Origin: Gonocerus acuteangulatus
Lineage: Eukaryota; Arthropoda; Insecta; Hemiptera; Coreidae
Assembly: GCA_946811695.1 (NCBI GenBank)
Contig: OX328127.1
Span: 52,049,274 to 52,113,273 of the forward strand
Length of the DNA: 64,000 nucleotides
Direction: 5' to 3'
Shown here: positions 1 to 12,251 of the stretch, piece after piece
Layout of the letters: the number at the start of each line of letters is the position of its first letter
Numbering within the stretch: position 1 is the first letter of the stretch
Made by a program: the position numbers and the translations under genes
The notes under the pieces: model-generated
Told to the model about the DNA's origin: nothing
Seen by the model: only the letters and a program-made list of their open reading frames with translations
Databases searched by the model: none

Positions 1-896
1 CCATCCACCAGGATCAGAGAGTGAATGCCGAATACCCGGACTGGAGTTATTTATGAAATGTCGGATCGAGTAAGAGGAGATAAAGGGAAGAAGGGAGCAG
101 GAGGCTCGGTATGTGATATTGAAGACTCCCCGTTAGAGTGCGGGGCTTATGAAAAAGGGGAGATCCTACCTCGGCCATAGATAATATTTGGGGGGACGGG
201 GGGTATACGTGGAGATATTCTACCCCCCTTCTTACTGATTTATCAATAACAGCTCACCGCCGCAGTACTGAATACAAAGGCAGATTTCAAAACAGTCTCC
301 CCCAGCAGGAGATCGTTTATAACTATCAGCGCACCCTACAGATATATATTTCTCTTTTTCCGCTGGCTCTATGTAAATATTATCGTCCTACCTTTCCGAA
401 TTTATTTTCTTTTTCCCATTTTCTTTCCTGTGTTTCTTCCCTTCAAATCGAATACATAACGCTAGAAAGCAATTTAAGAAAGATCAAGGAAAAATCCTGG
501 TCTCAAAGTCGAATACTCGTAAAATAACAAACAATCGAAGAAAAACGTTGGATTGTAGTATTTGGACACGTTTGGGTGTTAAACAATTTTAGAGTAAAAA
601 CTATGTACGAAGTATTAAGGATCCTGAGAATAAACAGCTCTTTATAATGCATTTTATAGCTACGTAGGTATTTAAAAAAAAAATCGTGTGGATTGCAAAA
701 TTATTATGTGAAATCTCTCAAACGGAATAAAACAAAATTTGGTAGATTGATTTACTATATAATCAATATTTTACTCCTTTTATACGAAATGCATTCTAAT
801 CTGCCAAAACAATTATTTAAAAGATGTCCATTTTTTACATTTGTTTCATACTAATTGCTATTTTGCAAAGCAGTGAATAAAGTTTAGCTAACAATT
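1..896. other. AT-rich non-genic stretch
   Basis: No open frame with coding character, RNA gene or repeat boundary could be supported here. The sequence is AT-rich with short homopolymers. Confidence 0.5.
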
Positions 897-911
897 CTAA
901 TTAATGGGCAT

Positions 912-1256
912 AAAAAAAAAAAAAAATCAGTCCCGGAGCAGGCCTGAGGGGCAGATACTATGGAGGTATCTGATTCATGACGATACGGCACACTAGGGAG
1001 ATAGTGTGTTAAGTACTATTCTCCGGCCGCCTGATTTTCCCCTTGGCTGCTTCGACTGCTAGGGTCATTTGCACCCAGGGTACCCATTATTAAATTACTT
1101 AAAGGCTGGGTTGGCCTAGGGACGGTCGGGGAGGCCGAATTCAACTCATGAACGAAGACATTAGAAGAAAAAATCTTTAGTGCTGGCTCGGGATTTGAAC
1201 TCAGGTCCTCCAAATTATTAGACCAGTTCTCTACCACTGAGCTAACCTCGCCCCCC
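912..1256 (-). mobile_element. tRNA-headed SINE, family 1, full length
   Basis: On the minus strand the element begins with a tRNA-like head: an A-box TTAGCTCAGTGGTAGA and a B-box-like motif within AGTTCAAATCC are readable across the family-1 copies. A ~270-bp body follows, and the element ends in a poly(T) run on its sense strand (seen as A's at 912-925). The insertion is bounded by a perfect 14-bp duplication, taattaatgggcat, at 898-911 and 1257-1270. Two more copies lie at 16447-16790 and 19248-19590. The body contains a module resembling GGTGCTAATGACCCTAGC, which also occurs in other SINE types here. A short ORF overlapping it is not a gene. Confidence 0.85.
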
Positions 1257-1270
1257 TAATTAATGGGCAT

Positions 1271-2030
1271 TAAAGGAAATTTCATTCCTGATCCTTTAAA
1301 GAAGGAAAATCTCTGCGCAAATTCTTTCGGAGTTCTGAGTGAAAGAAATACAAAAAAACATAATTTGTTATCATTAAAGAAAGAAGAAGTTTGTTTCGAG
1401 AATTTTGGAAGTTTTAGATTTAAGAATACACAAATTATTGTTATTTCAGTTGTTCCGAAGATTTTCCCGCAAAGATTAGCTAGATATGTAAAAATCCGTG
1501 TTATGTATAAGTGGAAGTTAACATTTGAATCAATAAATATAAATATTGCTGCCTAAATATCTTTTAATAGACAGCAGCGGCGTTGAAAAAAAAAAAAAAA
1601 AAATATGATTCCACCTTGCTCGACTCATGCATTCAATACATGACCAATAGAACAAATGTTTGTTCGAACAAATGAAATGTAAGTCCAGGACTCACCATGC
1701 GGGGTTTCAACAATAGACGGTAGTAAAAATGAATCAAAAGAGGGGAAAATGGCGTTGATAGAACATCCGGCAGGGTATAATAAATCAAGTGCTTATATAA
1801 AATGGCGGATGAGGTATAATATATCGTAAAGAGAGGGTAGACGATGGAAGGAGTGCTGAGGACACAAAAGCTGCTGGTAATGGAGCCCTGCCCGTTCCAC
1901 AATACAACCGATCCCCAACAACGGCTAATAGAGAGAATAACAAAGCGGCCGCGGAAGTGTCACAACTTATTAATTTCGCCGGGGAGAAGACATCTGGGTT
2001 TTTACAGTGGGGAGGAGCATCTGCCACCGT
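1271..2030. other. non-genic stretch
   Basis: It contains a 17-base A-run near 1586. Short overlapping ORFs at 1633-2119 on both strands show no recognisable domain and shadow one another. Confidence 0.4.
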
Positions 2031-2960
2031 CCTACACCCTTCCTCCTGTCTCTATTCCATGCTCTTCCTGCACCTTTCCTCCTGTCTCTATTCCATGCTC
2101 TTCCTGTACCCGTTCTTGAGTCTCTATTCCATGCTCGTCCTGTACCCTTCCTTCTGTTTCTATTCCATGCTCTTGCTGTGCCTTTCTCCTGTCTCTATTC
2201 CATGCTCTTCCTGTACCCTTCTTCGTATCTCTATTCCATGCTCTTCCTGTACCCTTCCTCCTGTCTCTATTCCATGCACTTCCTGTACCCTTCCTCCTGT
2301 CTCTATTCCATGCTCTTCCTGTACCCTTCCTCCTGTCTCTATTCCATGCTCTTCCTGTACCCTTTCTCCTGTCTCTGTTCCATGCACTTTCTGTACCCTT
2401 CTTCGTATCTCTATTCCATTCTCTTCCTGTACCCTTCCTCCTGTCTCTATTCCATGCTCTTCCTGTACCCTTTCTCCTGTCTCTATTCCATGCTCTTCCT
2501 ATGCTCTTTCTCCTGTCTCTATTCCATGCTCTTCCTGTACCATTCCTCCTGTCTCTATTCCATGCTCTTCCTGTACCCTTCTTTGCATCTCTATTCCATG
2601 CTCTTCCTGTACCCTCCTTCGTGTCTCTATTCCATGCTCTTCCTGAACCCTTCTTCGTGTCTCTATTCCATGCTCTTCCTGTATCCTTCCTCGTGTCTCT
2701 ATTCCATGATCTCGGTTCTTCCTGTAGCCTTCCTCCTATCTCTATTCCATGTTTCTCATGCACTCTCCGTCGTGTCTCTATTCCATGGTCTGGACAGTTC
2801 CTGCACCCTTCTTCGTGTCTCTATTCCATGGTCTCGGCAGTTCCTGTACCCTTACTTCTGGCTCTATTCCATGCTGTTTCTGCATCCTTCTTTGTGTCTC
2901 TATTCCATGTTGTCGGCTGTTCCTGTACCGTTCATCCTGTCTCTATTCCATGGTAGTACA
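2031..2960. repeat. 36-bp minisatellite, about 26 units
   Basis: The array is a tandem run of a pyrimidine-rich 36-bp unit containing TCTCTATTCCATGCTCTTCC and a CTGTACCCTTC segment. Because 36 is divisible by three, each open frame becomes a 12-residue repeat, which creates long ORFs in several frames on both strands (up to 341 codons on plus, 243 on minus). Units diverge toward the right end and the motif decays out to about 3250. I treat the ORFs as by-products of the array. Confidence 0.9.
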
Positions 2961-3968
2961 CTTCGTTCATTCACTATTTTAAATTCTTCCTGCGTCCTTC
3001 CTCCAGTCTCTATTTCATGGTCACAGGTCTAGCAGTATTTTTTCTGCTACCTCTTTTAGTCCTTCCTTTGCCCTTCCCCCCCACCTATTCTATCCCCTTA
3101 CTTCCTCCACACTTCCTCGTATCTCTATTCCGTTTTCTCTTCTCTTCCTACGCCCTTCCTTTATGCTGTAAGCTTTTCCTACATCATTCCTCCTATTTGT
3201 ATTCCATACAATCACGTCTCTCCCATCCTCCTGTCTCTATTCCATTTTCTTAGCTCTTCCTAGCGGGTTTAAAAAGAATACTCGAGCATGATGTTTATTA
3301 ACTATATGCAGGCAAGAATGATATTTATATCATTAATTAATGATTTATTTCCGAGTGCTACTTGAAGTGGTATTTTGAAACATATTTAAATTTAAAATAA
3401 CATCACAAAGATTAGTTTCTGCCATAAGAGTGGTATTAGATGAGAAGGTAAGTTGACCGAGGTTTAGTTAGCCGTGCTATTAACCTGTAAACTCTTGTAC
3501 TGACTAAGTACACGCCCATCTCGGCCACTAACACTCCACTAACTCCCTAACAGTGTTAACCTCTCTGGACCAACGTCCCTTGTTCACTCTATTACCTTTT
3601 ATAACATCTACAACACGTGTTAACGCGCCCGGCAAACAGCCCCTTTTATCCACAATCTAATTCTGCCTCTTAATAGAGGCCCCCTACGTTAAAAACAGTT
3701 AAAGTAACGCAGTATATTACTATTACAGTTATAAAAGTAAATGATATATTTCTGCGATTCTATTTAAGTTCTCCTACCATAAGGTCTCCAAATTATTAAT
3801 AAGCTGATCTGTTATACTAAATCATTGAATTTATTGAACTAATGAGGTATGTTTCAACAAAAAATTTAAAAAATGTCTGATTCACACTAACTATTTTATC
3901 TTAGTCTGTTTATTTAGTCTTTTTCTGTAATATAGATTTTAAAAACTCAATATTATTAGTTTTTTTTA
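2961..3968. other. decayed minisatellite edge, then non-genic DNA
   Basis: Single degenerate TCTCTATTCCAT units persist to about 3250. The remainder is unique AT-rich sequence with no supported gene. Confidence 0.5.
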
Positions 3969-4130
3969 TTTTAACGTCAATTATTATTAATTAAGAATTT
4001 TTAGACGGGTTATCTATTGGTTACTACTCTTTTGTAGCTAGGATAGGGCTAATGACTTTTCTTTTTTCTAAAGAAAAGCCACCACCCCATAGTGGGAATC
4101 GAACCCACGACCTTCGGCACGGATTGTTAA
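3969..4130 (-). mobile_element. SINE family 2, head-truncated
   Basis: On the minus strand it carries the B-box segment GTGGGTTCGATTCCCACTA, an AAAAG-rich middle, and the body module (TAACCTATAGATAACCCG-like). It ends in the A/T-rich tail adjoining TTAACGTC. The A-box half of the head is missing, replaced by AT-rich flank near 4130. It matches better-preserved copies at 49516-49712 and 61098-61307. Confidence 0.75.
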
Positions 4131-4614
4131 ATATTATTAAAAAATATATAAAGCCTGATGGAGTGGATTCTCCAAGAAAAGTAGGATTATGGGCGCTGGA
4201 TTGGTTCTAATTGTATATATCACTTTCCTGTTGCTCCCGATTTCCCTATGATTATTTTTTTTTAAATGACACCTGGTACGGCGTACCATCCCTATTTGTT
4301 GGGCATTGGTATGGATTAGGACTAGATTAGTAAGGATATTTAAGTTTATTCTAGCCTCTGTAAATGATAGGGTCCCTTTGATGCACTTTCAAGAAATATT
4401 CCCTACATCTATTGAAAAAGAAAATATATACAACCTAAAACGTTCTATATTTTCGGGAAGGGACACTTGAGGAAATAAACAAAGTGAGCAACGCCAGAAA
4501 AAAAAAAAAAAAAAAAAAAATGTTGCACACTATCTTTAGAGAGAAATGAGAACTTTGACGCTAGGAATCGGGAACGTAGGTAATCCATTATACATCCAAA
4601 CATACCTGACCTAA

Positions 4615-5225
4615 TCCCGTAGTCTCGTAAAGTGTATTTTTTAAAGTTCGTAACCAGCAGAATCCGACCGGAACATGGTTTTTTGGGCGACATTCCCGCG
4701 AAATAACCCGTATCGTTTTAGCGCTATTTATAAATAATTGGACGTGAGGGATGTCATGAAACCACTTCCAGGGCCATATACATAACCGTTGTCGAGGAAA
4801 ACGGAAAAAGTTAGATTTAACTTGGGATTTTCGGATATATTTGTATGTACCTTGAAACCGGTCAGCAACTTGTAGTAAATGTAAATCATGTATTGAAAAG
4901 CTTTTTAAATTTCCTGCGTTTACGGTTCTTATGTGATTTTTGATAGACGGATCTCAATCGGAGAAATCGGCGCTTAAAAGAAGTAATTTCCGCTCAGGAT
5001 ACTGTCAGTTACCCGTTGTGGTGCCTAAGATTTTATTTTTACATTTTTCACGGAAGAACAAGACAAACCAATAACTTGTTCTATTTTAAGCTTTCCAAAT
5101 AACACTAGGAATAAGAGCGGAAACGCGCTAATATAACGCAATTACTTTGAGCAGAATTATTCGCAAATTTTGAATTCGAATAGAAAAAGGCTCGCAAAAA
5201 TTTGTGGCAACATGGCTCATGAAAC
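4615..5225 (+). repeat. dispersed repeat family B, copy 1
   Basis: It begins near a segment reading TAACCAGCAGAATCCG and includes the shared phrase CTCAATCGGAGAAATC. It ends with a block (AGGAATAAGAGCGGAAACGC) that matches near-identical blocks at 28998-29015 and 63656-63680. Diverged relative to the other copies at 27780-29060, 57300-57690 (minus) and 62983-63720. No coding capacity; transposon class unknown. Confidence 0.6.
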
Positions 5226-6933
5226 GTCAATTTTTTGTTTATTAACACTCATGAATTGCGAATTCTATTGACCTAATGAGCGGGTTTCCGCATACGGAGG
5301 GGAGGGGGATGCGAGGCACTACGATAGAAAGTAAAATTAAACGTAAATTAGATACTATATAAATCATGAAAACTGAACAGTGATTGTTAGATAAAGGAAT
5401 GAACAGGAAGGTACCATTCGAGCCGGGGGTTAATGAGAACTATATTGTTACACACATACTTGGATTGGTGGGGTGTTCAGTTTGTGGTCGTTTTGGTTGC
5501 GCTGGGTTGGTGTCGAATTGCGTAGGAGAGGTTGCATGTAGCACCTTTTGTTGCCCGATTGTACGTGGGCTGTTCTTCCTTGTTATCCACCGAACACACT
5601 GACAGTTGAACACTTTATGAACCTTATCTCTGAATATATTAACATTTATCTCTCCCCTTCACAATACCAGTTTCTATTTTATTTTTCAAAGGCGATTTAT
5701 TCTATTTTCTGCTTTTGTTATGGATTTCATTTTCGCACCTTGTATGCACGGCAGGGGAAACTGTTTTGGTGGTTGTTAACTTATTAATATTAAGGACTTT
5801 CCCTTTTCTTATTACGTTATTAAGGTAAGTTAGTAGTAGGAGAGATACAAAAAGGTGTTTGTTATTTGGTAGCATATAATTTTGTTTTGATGCCTTTTTA
5901 TGACTTTGATGTGTCATTTTTAGGAGTAGATTTGACTATTTCAGATTTTTACAATGGGTGTAAACCGTCTAGGATCATATTACTTCAAGCATTTATTGAC
6001 TGCCAACTATAACGCGTCATTTTAATGCATTTCCGCACTCCGACCATAGCGAGGAATCCCGCTTAGAATGTTGACCCGATGACAGGGAACGTCAATACGT
6101 GACAGGGAAGTGCCTACTAGAAAAGTCCATTTTTCAAAACTCATTGAACACGAATAACGGTGTTTCAAATATGTTTGTGTGTGTGTGTATATATATTTGT
6201 CTGCTCGCTCTCAAGCAAGCTCTTTAAATATAAAAATACTTTGTCAGATTTAACAGGGGACGTACGTGTATCAGCAGCATCAGCCCAACGTAACATTGTT
6301 ATTTCACCAAAATCGCTGCGCTTACGGGTTTTCGTTAATAGGCTTTCAGGTACATTTTGTATAAGTAACTTGACGTGGAGATTTGCTTAAGATTTTCGAT
6401 AAAAGTAGATAAAACCTAGATTTTTTGATCCAGTTACTTAAAATGACGAATTGAACTGAAAGAAAATATAAGGTGAAAGAAATGATTTATAGGCATGATC
6501 AGTTAAGAGATTTTCGTAAATATCTGTAAAACGGATTGAAAAGCGTAGGAAATGAAAGGAAATCATTCGAATTACTAAGTATCCTACAAAATTGTTGGAA
6601 ATATGTACTTACAATTTCGAAAGTTTTGGATTTGTTCTTTTGAAAGGGTTTTGTCTCTCACATTAATTGCATTTAGCAGTAAAATTGTTAAAAGAAAGGA
6701 GAAGTGGTTAATTCCCGCTCAGAGTGTCCGTTTTGGGTGATTTCGGCGTCTAAAATATGGCTTTTCGTCGATGTGACATTAGAGCAAGTGTTAACATGTT
6801 TCTATTATACCAAAAGAGAATATTCTAAGCTATCCAAATAAAAAAAAGAAACATGATAACATGACACAGTTCCAGGGAGTCGGTCATTTGGCTGAGGATG
6901 TCAACTTTCAATAAATGAAAGTCACTCCACTCC
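5226..6933. other. non-genic stretch with weak family-B-like sequence
   Basis: Short ORFs (for example 5384-5602 and 6160-6390) lack domains. Around 6600-6780 there are phrases similar to family B (ATTCCCGCTCAGAGTGTCC resembles 4988-5006), suggesting an old, degraded copy. Confidence 0.4.
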
Positions 6934-6938
6934 CGACG

Positions 6939-9330
6939 CACAGTGGGGCGAGCCTATGCATTTTGTGGACTTAGGACCAATATCTGATATTTCGAATTTA
7001 CCCATTTTTTTTTGTTAAGCTGTTGTTCTTAGTTTCTATTATCATTGTCTGATGTCAGTTTTTTTTAATTAAAAATTTCCACCTAAGATATCTTATTAAA
7101 ACGACTGTCCATGGGAAATGTCCTTTGTTTAAAAAAAGTACCACAACTATTTTGATAAACCAACATTAATGAATCATCTTTATTACGATAATTTAACTAT
7201 ATTACCATAATTTAAGTGCATACAGCTTGAACTTTTATAGACTCTTAATGGTTTTTTTAATGAAAAACATTAAAAAAATTGAAACATTCATAACCAAAAT
7301 CGCTCAAAATCGCTTAGAAATCTACCACCACAGAAATTAACTAGAAGGTCTATAGTTTACTTTCCATTAATAATTACCTGCGAGTTTAGGAGAAATTTTC
7401 TTTTTTTCTTTTAGCTCTAGCTTTTTTTCAAATGTTGTCCCTATTAATACCAGTTTCTTTGTCTTAAATATTTGTTTATACATTATGAAGGTATTATTGT
7501 TTTTAATCCTAATGAATTGTAAACACAAGAAAGTCAACAAACAAATCAAATTCAGTATCAGGCTAGCATTCGTAGCAATATGAACAAAAATCGTGACGTT
7601 TTTAATTTTTTTAAGAAAAAACCATATAAGTTTAAAAGATTATGACCGTGCATATGGGCAATGGATGGCAACGACCTTGGACTCGAAAATATTCCTAAGA
7701 AAAAGGAGTTCTGTGTGCGCGAAAAATTTCGCAAGTTTTGTGGAAATTTGTGTTCGCGTTGGATTAAATCGAATAGAAATCTATCTGTCTTTTTAAAAGT
7801 TAACGAAAATTGGTTAAATTTAGATTTTTTTGTTCTTCATGAATTAAATTTTGATATACTTTCATCGCCTTCGTCATCTTTAGCTTCTATTAACGTTCCA
7901 TCCCGTTCTCAGTCTTTTATCTGTTATCTGATAGGCAAAAGCGAAGAAAAACTCAGGAGTTAAGATAAGCTTCGAATGATATGTTTTTATATTCCATGAA
8001 AAAAATATTAAAATCTGATGATGCAAGTTATATTTTTGATTTCATAAATGAGTACCCGTAACATACAGCTAGCATTAGAGAATATTGCGAAAAATTCAAA
8101 AAATGTGTAAAAACATTAGCATTACATGTTTCAGCAGATTTTTCGAGATTCCAATATAATACAATTAGAAATAATGCTTTAAATTTAAGGCAAAATATTT
8201 ATCCAAGTTACTACCAGATCCAAAAATTAAAAAAAGATTGTTATCCATCAGAAGAGTCCATTTTAGTTACAGATACTGGGGCAAAAATTATTTTACAAAA
8301 TTTACTTGATCATACTTTTTCAAGAATTTTACAAGTTGTGAGTGACAAAATAATAAATGAAACCTTTCCAAATTTAACGTTGATAAGCAAATGGGGATGT
8401 GATGGGGCATCAAATCAGTCACAGTACAAACATTCGTTTACGATTCTTCTGTTTTTATAATGAGTGTAGTACCAATTAAACTGTTTAACCGTGAAAATGA
8501 ACAGATAATTTGGGAAAACGAATTTTCTTCATCCACACAGTTTCTTCAAGTGAAGATTTTGTAAAATCTATTATTATATTGTGAAGAATGCGATAGTGCC
8601 AATAGGCCAATTGTCTGAGGCTGCACAAGAGGCAAATCATAAATTAAGTAGAAAATATACGGAAAATCATTCGAGGAAGGTATCGAGAGAATCGAACAAT
8701 AGGGACATTTTAAATAATTTGTTGATAAATTCAGATCCCTTGATTTCTTCTTTATGGTCAAAAATCACCAGTTCAAAACAAGAATTATCTCCGGATGCTC
8801 TAAATTTGTTGATAAATTAATTTTTATTCTTTTTTATTTTAATATTTTACCAAACCAACATACTACTACAATAATAATAATTAAAAAATATTTTTTTTTG
8901 CAATAGGTACATAATTATATACAAACATAATTAGTAAAATTATAATTATAATATTTTGAATACAAATTTTTATGGATTTCGTTCATGTTTTTTTTATTGT
9001 GGATTGAAAGGTAACCTACTCCTCTAATATGGAAAAGGGGGGTTTTGGTTTGCCGAAATACCCCTTAATCCTTTTATACGGTTGCTCCGATAAAAAAAAG
9101 TGACCTAAGTAAAAGTTGTTGGAAATGGGCGTGGAATAAATTTACGACGTCAAATCATAAGGTTCCAATTTAAAAAAAAAAAATAATAAATAAATAGAAA
9201 AAAAAAATCTGAATACAGAAATCGATCCATCGTTTAAAAATAATGGGGGTTTACGTACTTTTTTTCCTACGGCCAACAGTCTGGTCATAAAACTACAATG
9301 TCCAATAATTTGGTGTTTCGCCCCACTGTC
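6939..9330 (+). mobile_element. Transib DNA transposon, decayed, with RSS-like ends
   Basis: The left end starts CACAGTGGGGCGA and the right end, read inward on the minus strand, starts GACAGTGGGGCGA, so 12 of 13 terminal bases match. The first seven left bases equal the V(D)J recombination heptamer, as expected of Transib ends. The element is flanked by a perfect 5-bp GC-rich duplication, CGACG, at 6934-6938 and 9331-9335. Five-bp GC-rich duplications are characteristic of Transib. Inside lies a frameshifted, internally deleted RAG1-core-like transposase (7593-8820). The total length of 2392 bp is short for an autonomous Transib and fits the loss of the middle of the gene. One end base (G for C at 9330) has mutated. 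Confidence 0.85.
7593..8820 (+). pseudogene. Transib/RAG1-core-like transposase relic
   Basis: Translating across frames gives segments typical of Transib transposases. KWGCDGASNQSQYKH lies at 8389-8433, where the D at 8401-8403 sits where I expect the first catalytic Asp. A stretch reading VVPIKL...QIIWEN...SSSTQF follows. The C-terminal block at 8581-8820 starts near PIGQLSEAAQEANHKLS; there the E at 8629-8631 aligns with the third catalytic residue of RAG1 (context NESGNK). The N-terminal half (7661-7963 is the longest open piece) is broken by stops. The block between the first Asp region and the C-terminal block is missing around 8570-8581, which removes the second catalytic Asp. It cannot encode an active enzyme. 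Family assignment is by motif memory, not alignment. Confidence 0.78.
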
Positions 9331-9335
9331 CGACG

Positions 9336-9888
9336 ATGAGAAAATGATTTTATTATGATTTGTTATTGTATAGAACGTATTATCTTGCTCTCGCTCAGAC
9401 CCCCAAGGTATACCCCCTGAAAAATACTGTGGCAGTCAGATTGTTAATAAATATTCAAATGCACGCCGTCTTTATTATTTAAAAGTCATGCGGTTTTCAT
9501 AATAAAATGACATAGTAGGACTTAGCAAACCTAGGTCTTAAACAACCCTATGCAAAAATAATACTTCATGATTAATAAAGTCACTTATGCAATGTGAAGC
9601 ATCCGCGAAATATAGAACAGGGTAAATTAGCCTTCTGAAATGGAAGAAACACCCTGGAATTATGGAAAAGTAACTAAAACATGTATGATACAACGAAATA
9701 TTACAAATTACTAAAGAATTTTATTTTTTCTAAAAATGGATGACTGCTTAAATTTATTTATATTTGTATTTTAATTTTTCTTGTTGCTATTTCATTAATA
9801 TTAATTGAATTACTTCCCCTTACGTATTTTTGTATTTTTTATTTAATAATGTCCTCAAGCGTATTTCTTGAATAAACTCATGATCATG

Positions 9889-9919
<31 letters not shown>

Positions 9920-10130
9920 CTGTAAAAAGCCAATTGGGATTATTTGCGCTATACAGGGCTTAAAATGTAATTGTTCCATCCAATAGAAGAGAGGACGTAA
10001 AAATAAAATACTTTGTTTTGTTTTTGTTTTTTACTGTAACTGGGAATTTCATATTGTAATTTTGATTTATTATTTTTTTTTTTTTTGGCATACCCTGATA
10101 GTATATATTCTATGAATCACATTTTTGTAA
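9336..10130. other. AT-rich non-genic stretch
   Basis: Poly(T) runs lie near 9892-9917. No gene or clear repeat boundary was found. Confidence 0.45.
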
Positions 10131-10133
10131 AAT

Positions 10134-10183
10134 ATTTTTTTTTTTTAAGTGCTACTGCATCCAAGCCATTTGCGCCGACGAAA
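10134..10183 (-). mobile_element. SINE tail-only insertion
   Basis: On the minus strand a ~35-bp module, GGCGCAAATGGCTTGGATGC..., ends in poly(A) (T's on plus). Similar short AAAATATT motifs flank it (near 10128-10136 and 10181-10188), suggesting an extremely 5'-truncated SINE copy. The same module occurs at 12552, 23001, 53366 and in the 5S-headed SINE at 63261. Confidence 0.55.
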
Positions 10184-10636
10184 ATATTAGCTATATTTTT
10201 TGGGGGGTTCTCATGGCAATTTGAACTTTAATTCTGGGTACCTTACCTCTGAAAAACATCAATACTAATGACTGCAAAAGGGTGCTCGTATATGTTGATT
10301 GTTTCGTAGTTTGGTCCTTGAGGGTCAGTCGTGTTTGCTATTTCCATAGATGGAACCTCTCAGCGGCGGTCATTTATCAAAGAAGGAGCCAGTGCATTTA
10401 ATATCCTTGTTAATGTGAGAAGTCATCAGGAGTAATCTCTCCAATATGAGCAAGCCCAGGGGAGAGGGTGGCAGTCTTGGAACTGTTTAGGCAGAATGGC
10501 ACATTTAAAGGGGTGACACCAATCATTGATAAAGCGAAGATTAGCATGTGAATAGAAGGGATCACACTACTCCCAGGGGCTCCTAGAAATTTCATTAACA
10601 ATTTGTCCCTCCGAGAGAGATAGAGAGGTGGGCGGG

Positions 10637-10640
10637 GTGA

Positions 10641-10735
<95 letters not shown>
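10637..10735. repeat. (GA)n microsatellite
   Basis: About 100 bp of almost pure GA dinucleotides with a few AAAG interruptions. The ORFs across it (Arg-Glu or Leu-Ser repeats) are artefacts. Confidence 0.95.
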
Positions 10736-10736
<1 letters not shown>

Positions 10737-10739
10737 TTC

Positions 10740-11906
10740 GACTGAGCAAGAAAGGGATTAAATTATTTCATAAACACTCTAGAGACATGTGTTGCTATAT
10801 ATTAATCGGCTGCTGCTGCAGACAGCTTGCTTTGCGCGATCCAGGGAGACGGTGAGGGAACATATTGTGTCTTCTACTTGCATTCAACTTAATAAGCACT
10901 TAATTATGCCGAGGAAGAAGCTGGGTTATTTCCTCCAAGCCTCCCTAACTTGTAATAGTATTTAAAACTTCAGTAAAGTTTCATTGAAGCAATCCTTTCC
11001 GTCCCAGCTGGCTCTGACTGAGATTTTCACATCAGGGAAGCCCATCCTGTTTATCAGCTTTTAATCAGCTCCTTTATTTCAATTGTCATTTAATTAGGAA
11101 AGCCTTCGAGCGGAGGTTCCTGTATCCAAACTCCTTCCGGGAGCGCACGAATTTCGTACCAAATCACAGAATCTAATGTGATATAATTTAATTATGAAAA
11201 TAACTCATTATTCATACCTTCATAATTCATTTATGTACACTGTATACATTTAACACCTTTTGTAATCAAAATGTCCGAGTAAGGTCTGAGGTCAATAGAG
11301 CCCAACGTCATCTTCCTCCCCAGAAAACACGTGTAGATGATATTGGGGGCCAACCGTTGCCCTGGGCTAGAGTGTGGCTGCAGAACCACAGTAGTCTATG
11401 CAGTGTGACTATTAGTTATTACTAACATAGCACATGAATTTGTATTTCACGTGTCACTTTCGGCTATTGTAATCTGAGTATCCTAAGATTTGAGAGGGTT
11501 CGGTTGTTGTTGGGTAGGAAGAGGACCTCAGGATTTTAATGGGAGGATTAGATTGGAACGGGTGCCGGAATATCCTTAGACACCGGGACCGGTGAGGCCT
11601 AATGTGCCACCCGAAGTGCCGTACTAGTACCAGGCCCGTATCAGTAATAAACCTCCTAAGGGTCGGTCGTGAGGTTCAGGTTTCGCATCCTCCTTGGGTC
11701 ATCAATAAGCGCTGTTCCAAAGTGCAGAAGCCTCTTGGCTATAAGGTGTGTACCTATAAGCAATGAAATAAAGAGATTCGTCATACTCAAAGCTTAGTCG
11801 ACAGAATGTTTTATAGGTAAGTCCCTTGGAGTGAATATGTTAATGCTATCTGCAGTGTCCTGTAAGGAGAGGTGTTAGTAGTCTTACGTTTACATCTGAA
11901 AAGGTT
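10740..11906. other. non-genic, mixed composition; possible conserved element
   Basis: 10850-11160 is less AT-biased than its surroundings and contains homeodomain-type TAATTA/TTAATTAG cores (for example around 11086-11096). It could be regulatory DNA, but nothing in the sequence alone proves it. No ORF is supported. Confidence 0.3.
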
Positions 11907-11914
11907 ATAAAAGG

Positions 11915-12251
11915 CAGAGTTGGGCAAACGTTAGCGCGCGCTAAAAGCTGATACCTCTCCGCTAATTTAGCGAAACTGTAGAAAGCCAGCGCTAATAATT
12001 AGCGGTTAGCGGCGGCAGTGCGCCAACCGCTAATCTATTTATGAAATATCGTAATTGCTAATAGCTTAAGCTTTAGCTACAAGTTGTAACTATAGCTTAA
12101 GCTATTAGCAATTACGATATTTCATAAATAGATTAGCGATTAGCGCACTGCCGCCGCTAACCGCTAATTATTAGCGCTGGCTTTCTACAGTTTCGCTAAA
12201 TTAGCGGAGAGGTATCAGCTTTTAGGGCGCGCTAACGTTTGCCCAACTCTG
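11915..12251. mobile_element. palindromic hAT-type MITE, 337 bp
   Basis: The whole element is one near-perfect palindrome centred near 12083. It starts CAGAGTTGGGCAAACG and ends with its reverse complement. The two halves differ by only a few substitutions (for example near 11938 and 12014). An exact 8-bp duplication, ataaaagg, flanks it at 11907-11914 and 12252-12259. The CAGxGxTGGGCAAA-like ends plus the 8-bp TSD are the hallmark of hAT transposons. It has no coding capacity; the internal sequence is rich in GCTAAT/ATTAGC motifs. Confidence 0.88.

Noticed and set aside
2007..3032. 341-codon ORF with 12-residue repeats, and its minus counterparts
   Set aside because: Explained by the 36-bp minisatellite; open in several frames at once, with no flanking coding signal.
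10567..10855. Leu-Ser and Arg-Glu repeat ORFs (also 45856-46059)
   Set aside because: Translations of (CT)n/(GA)n microsatellites.
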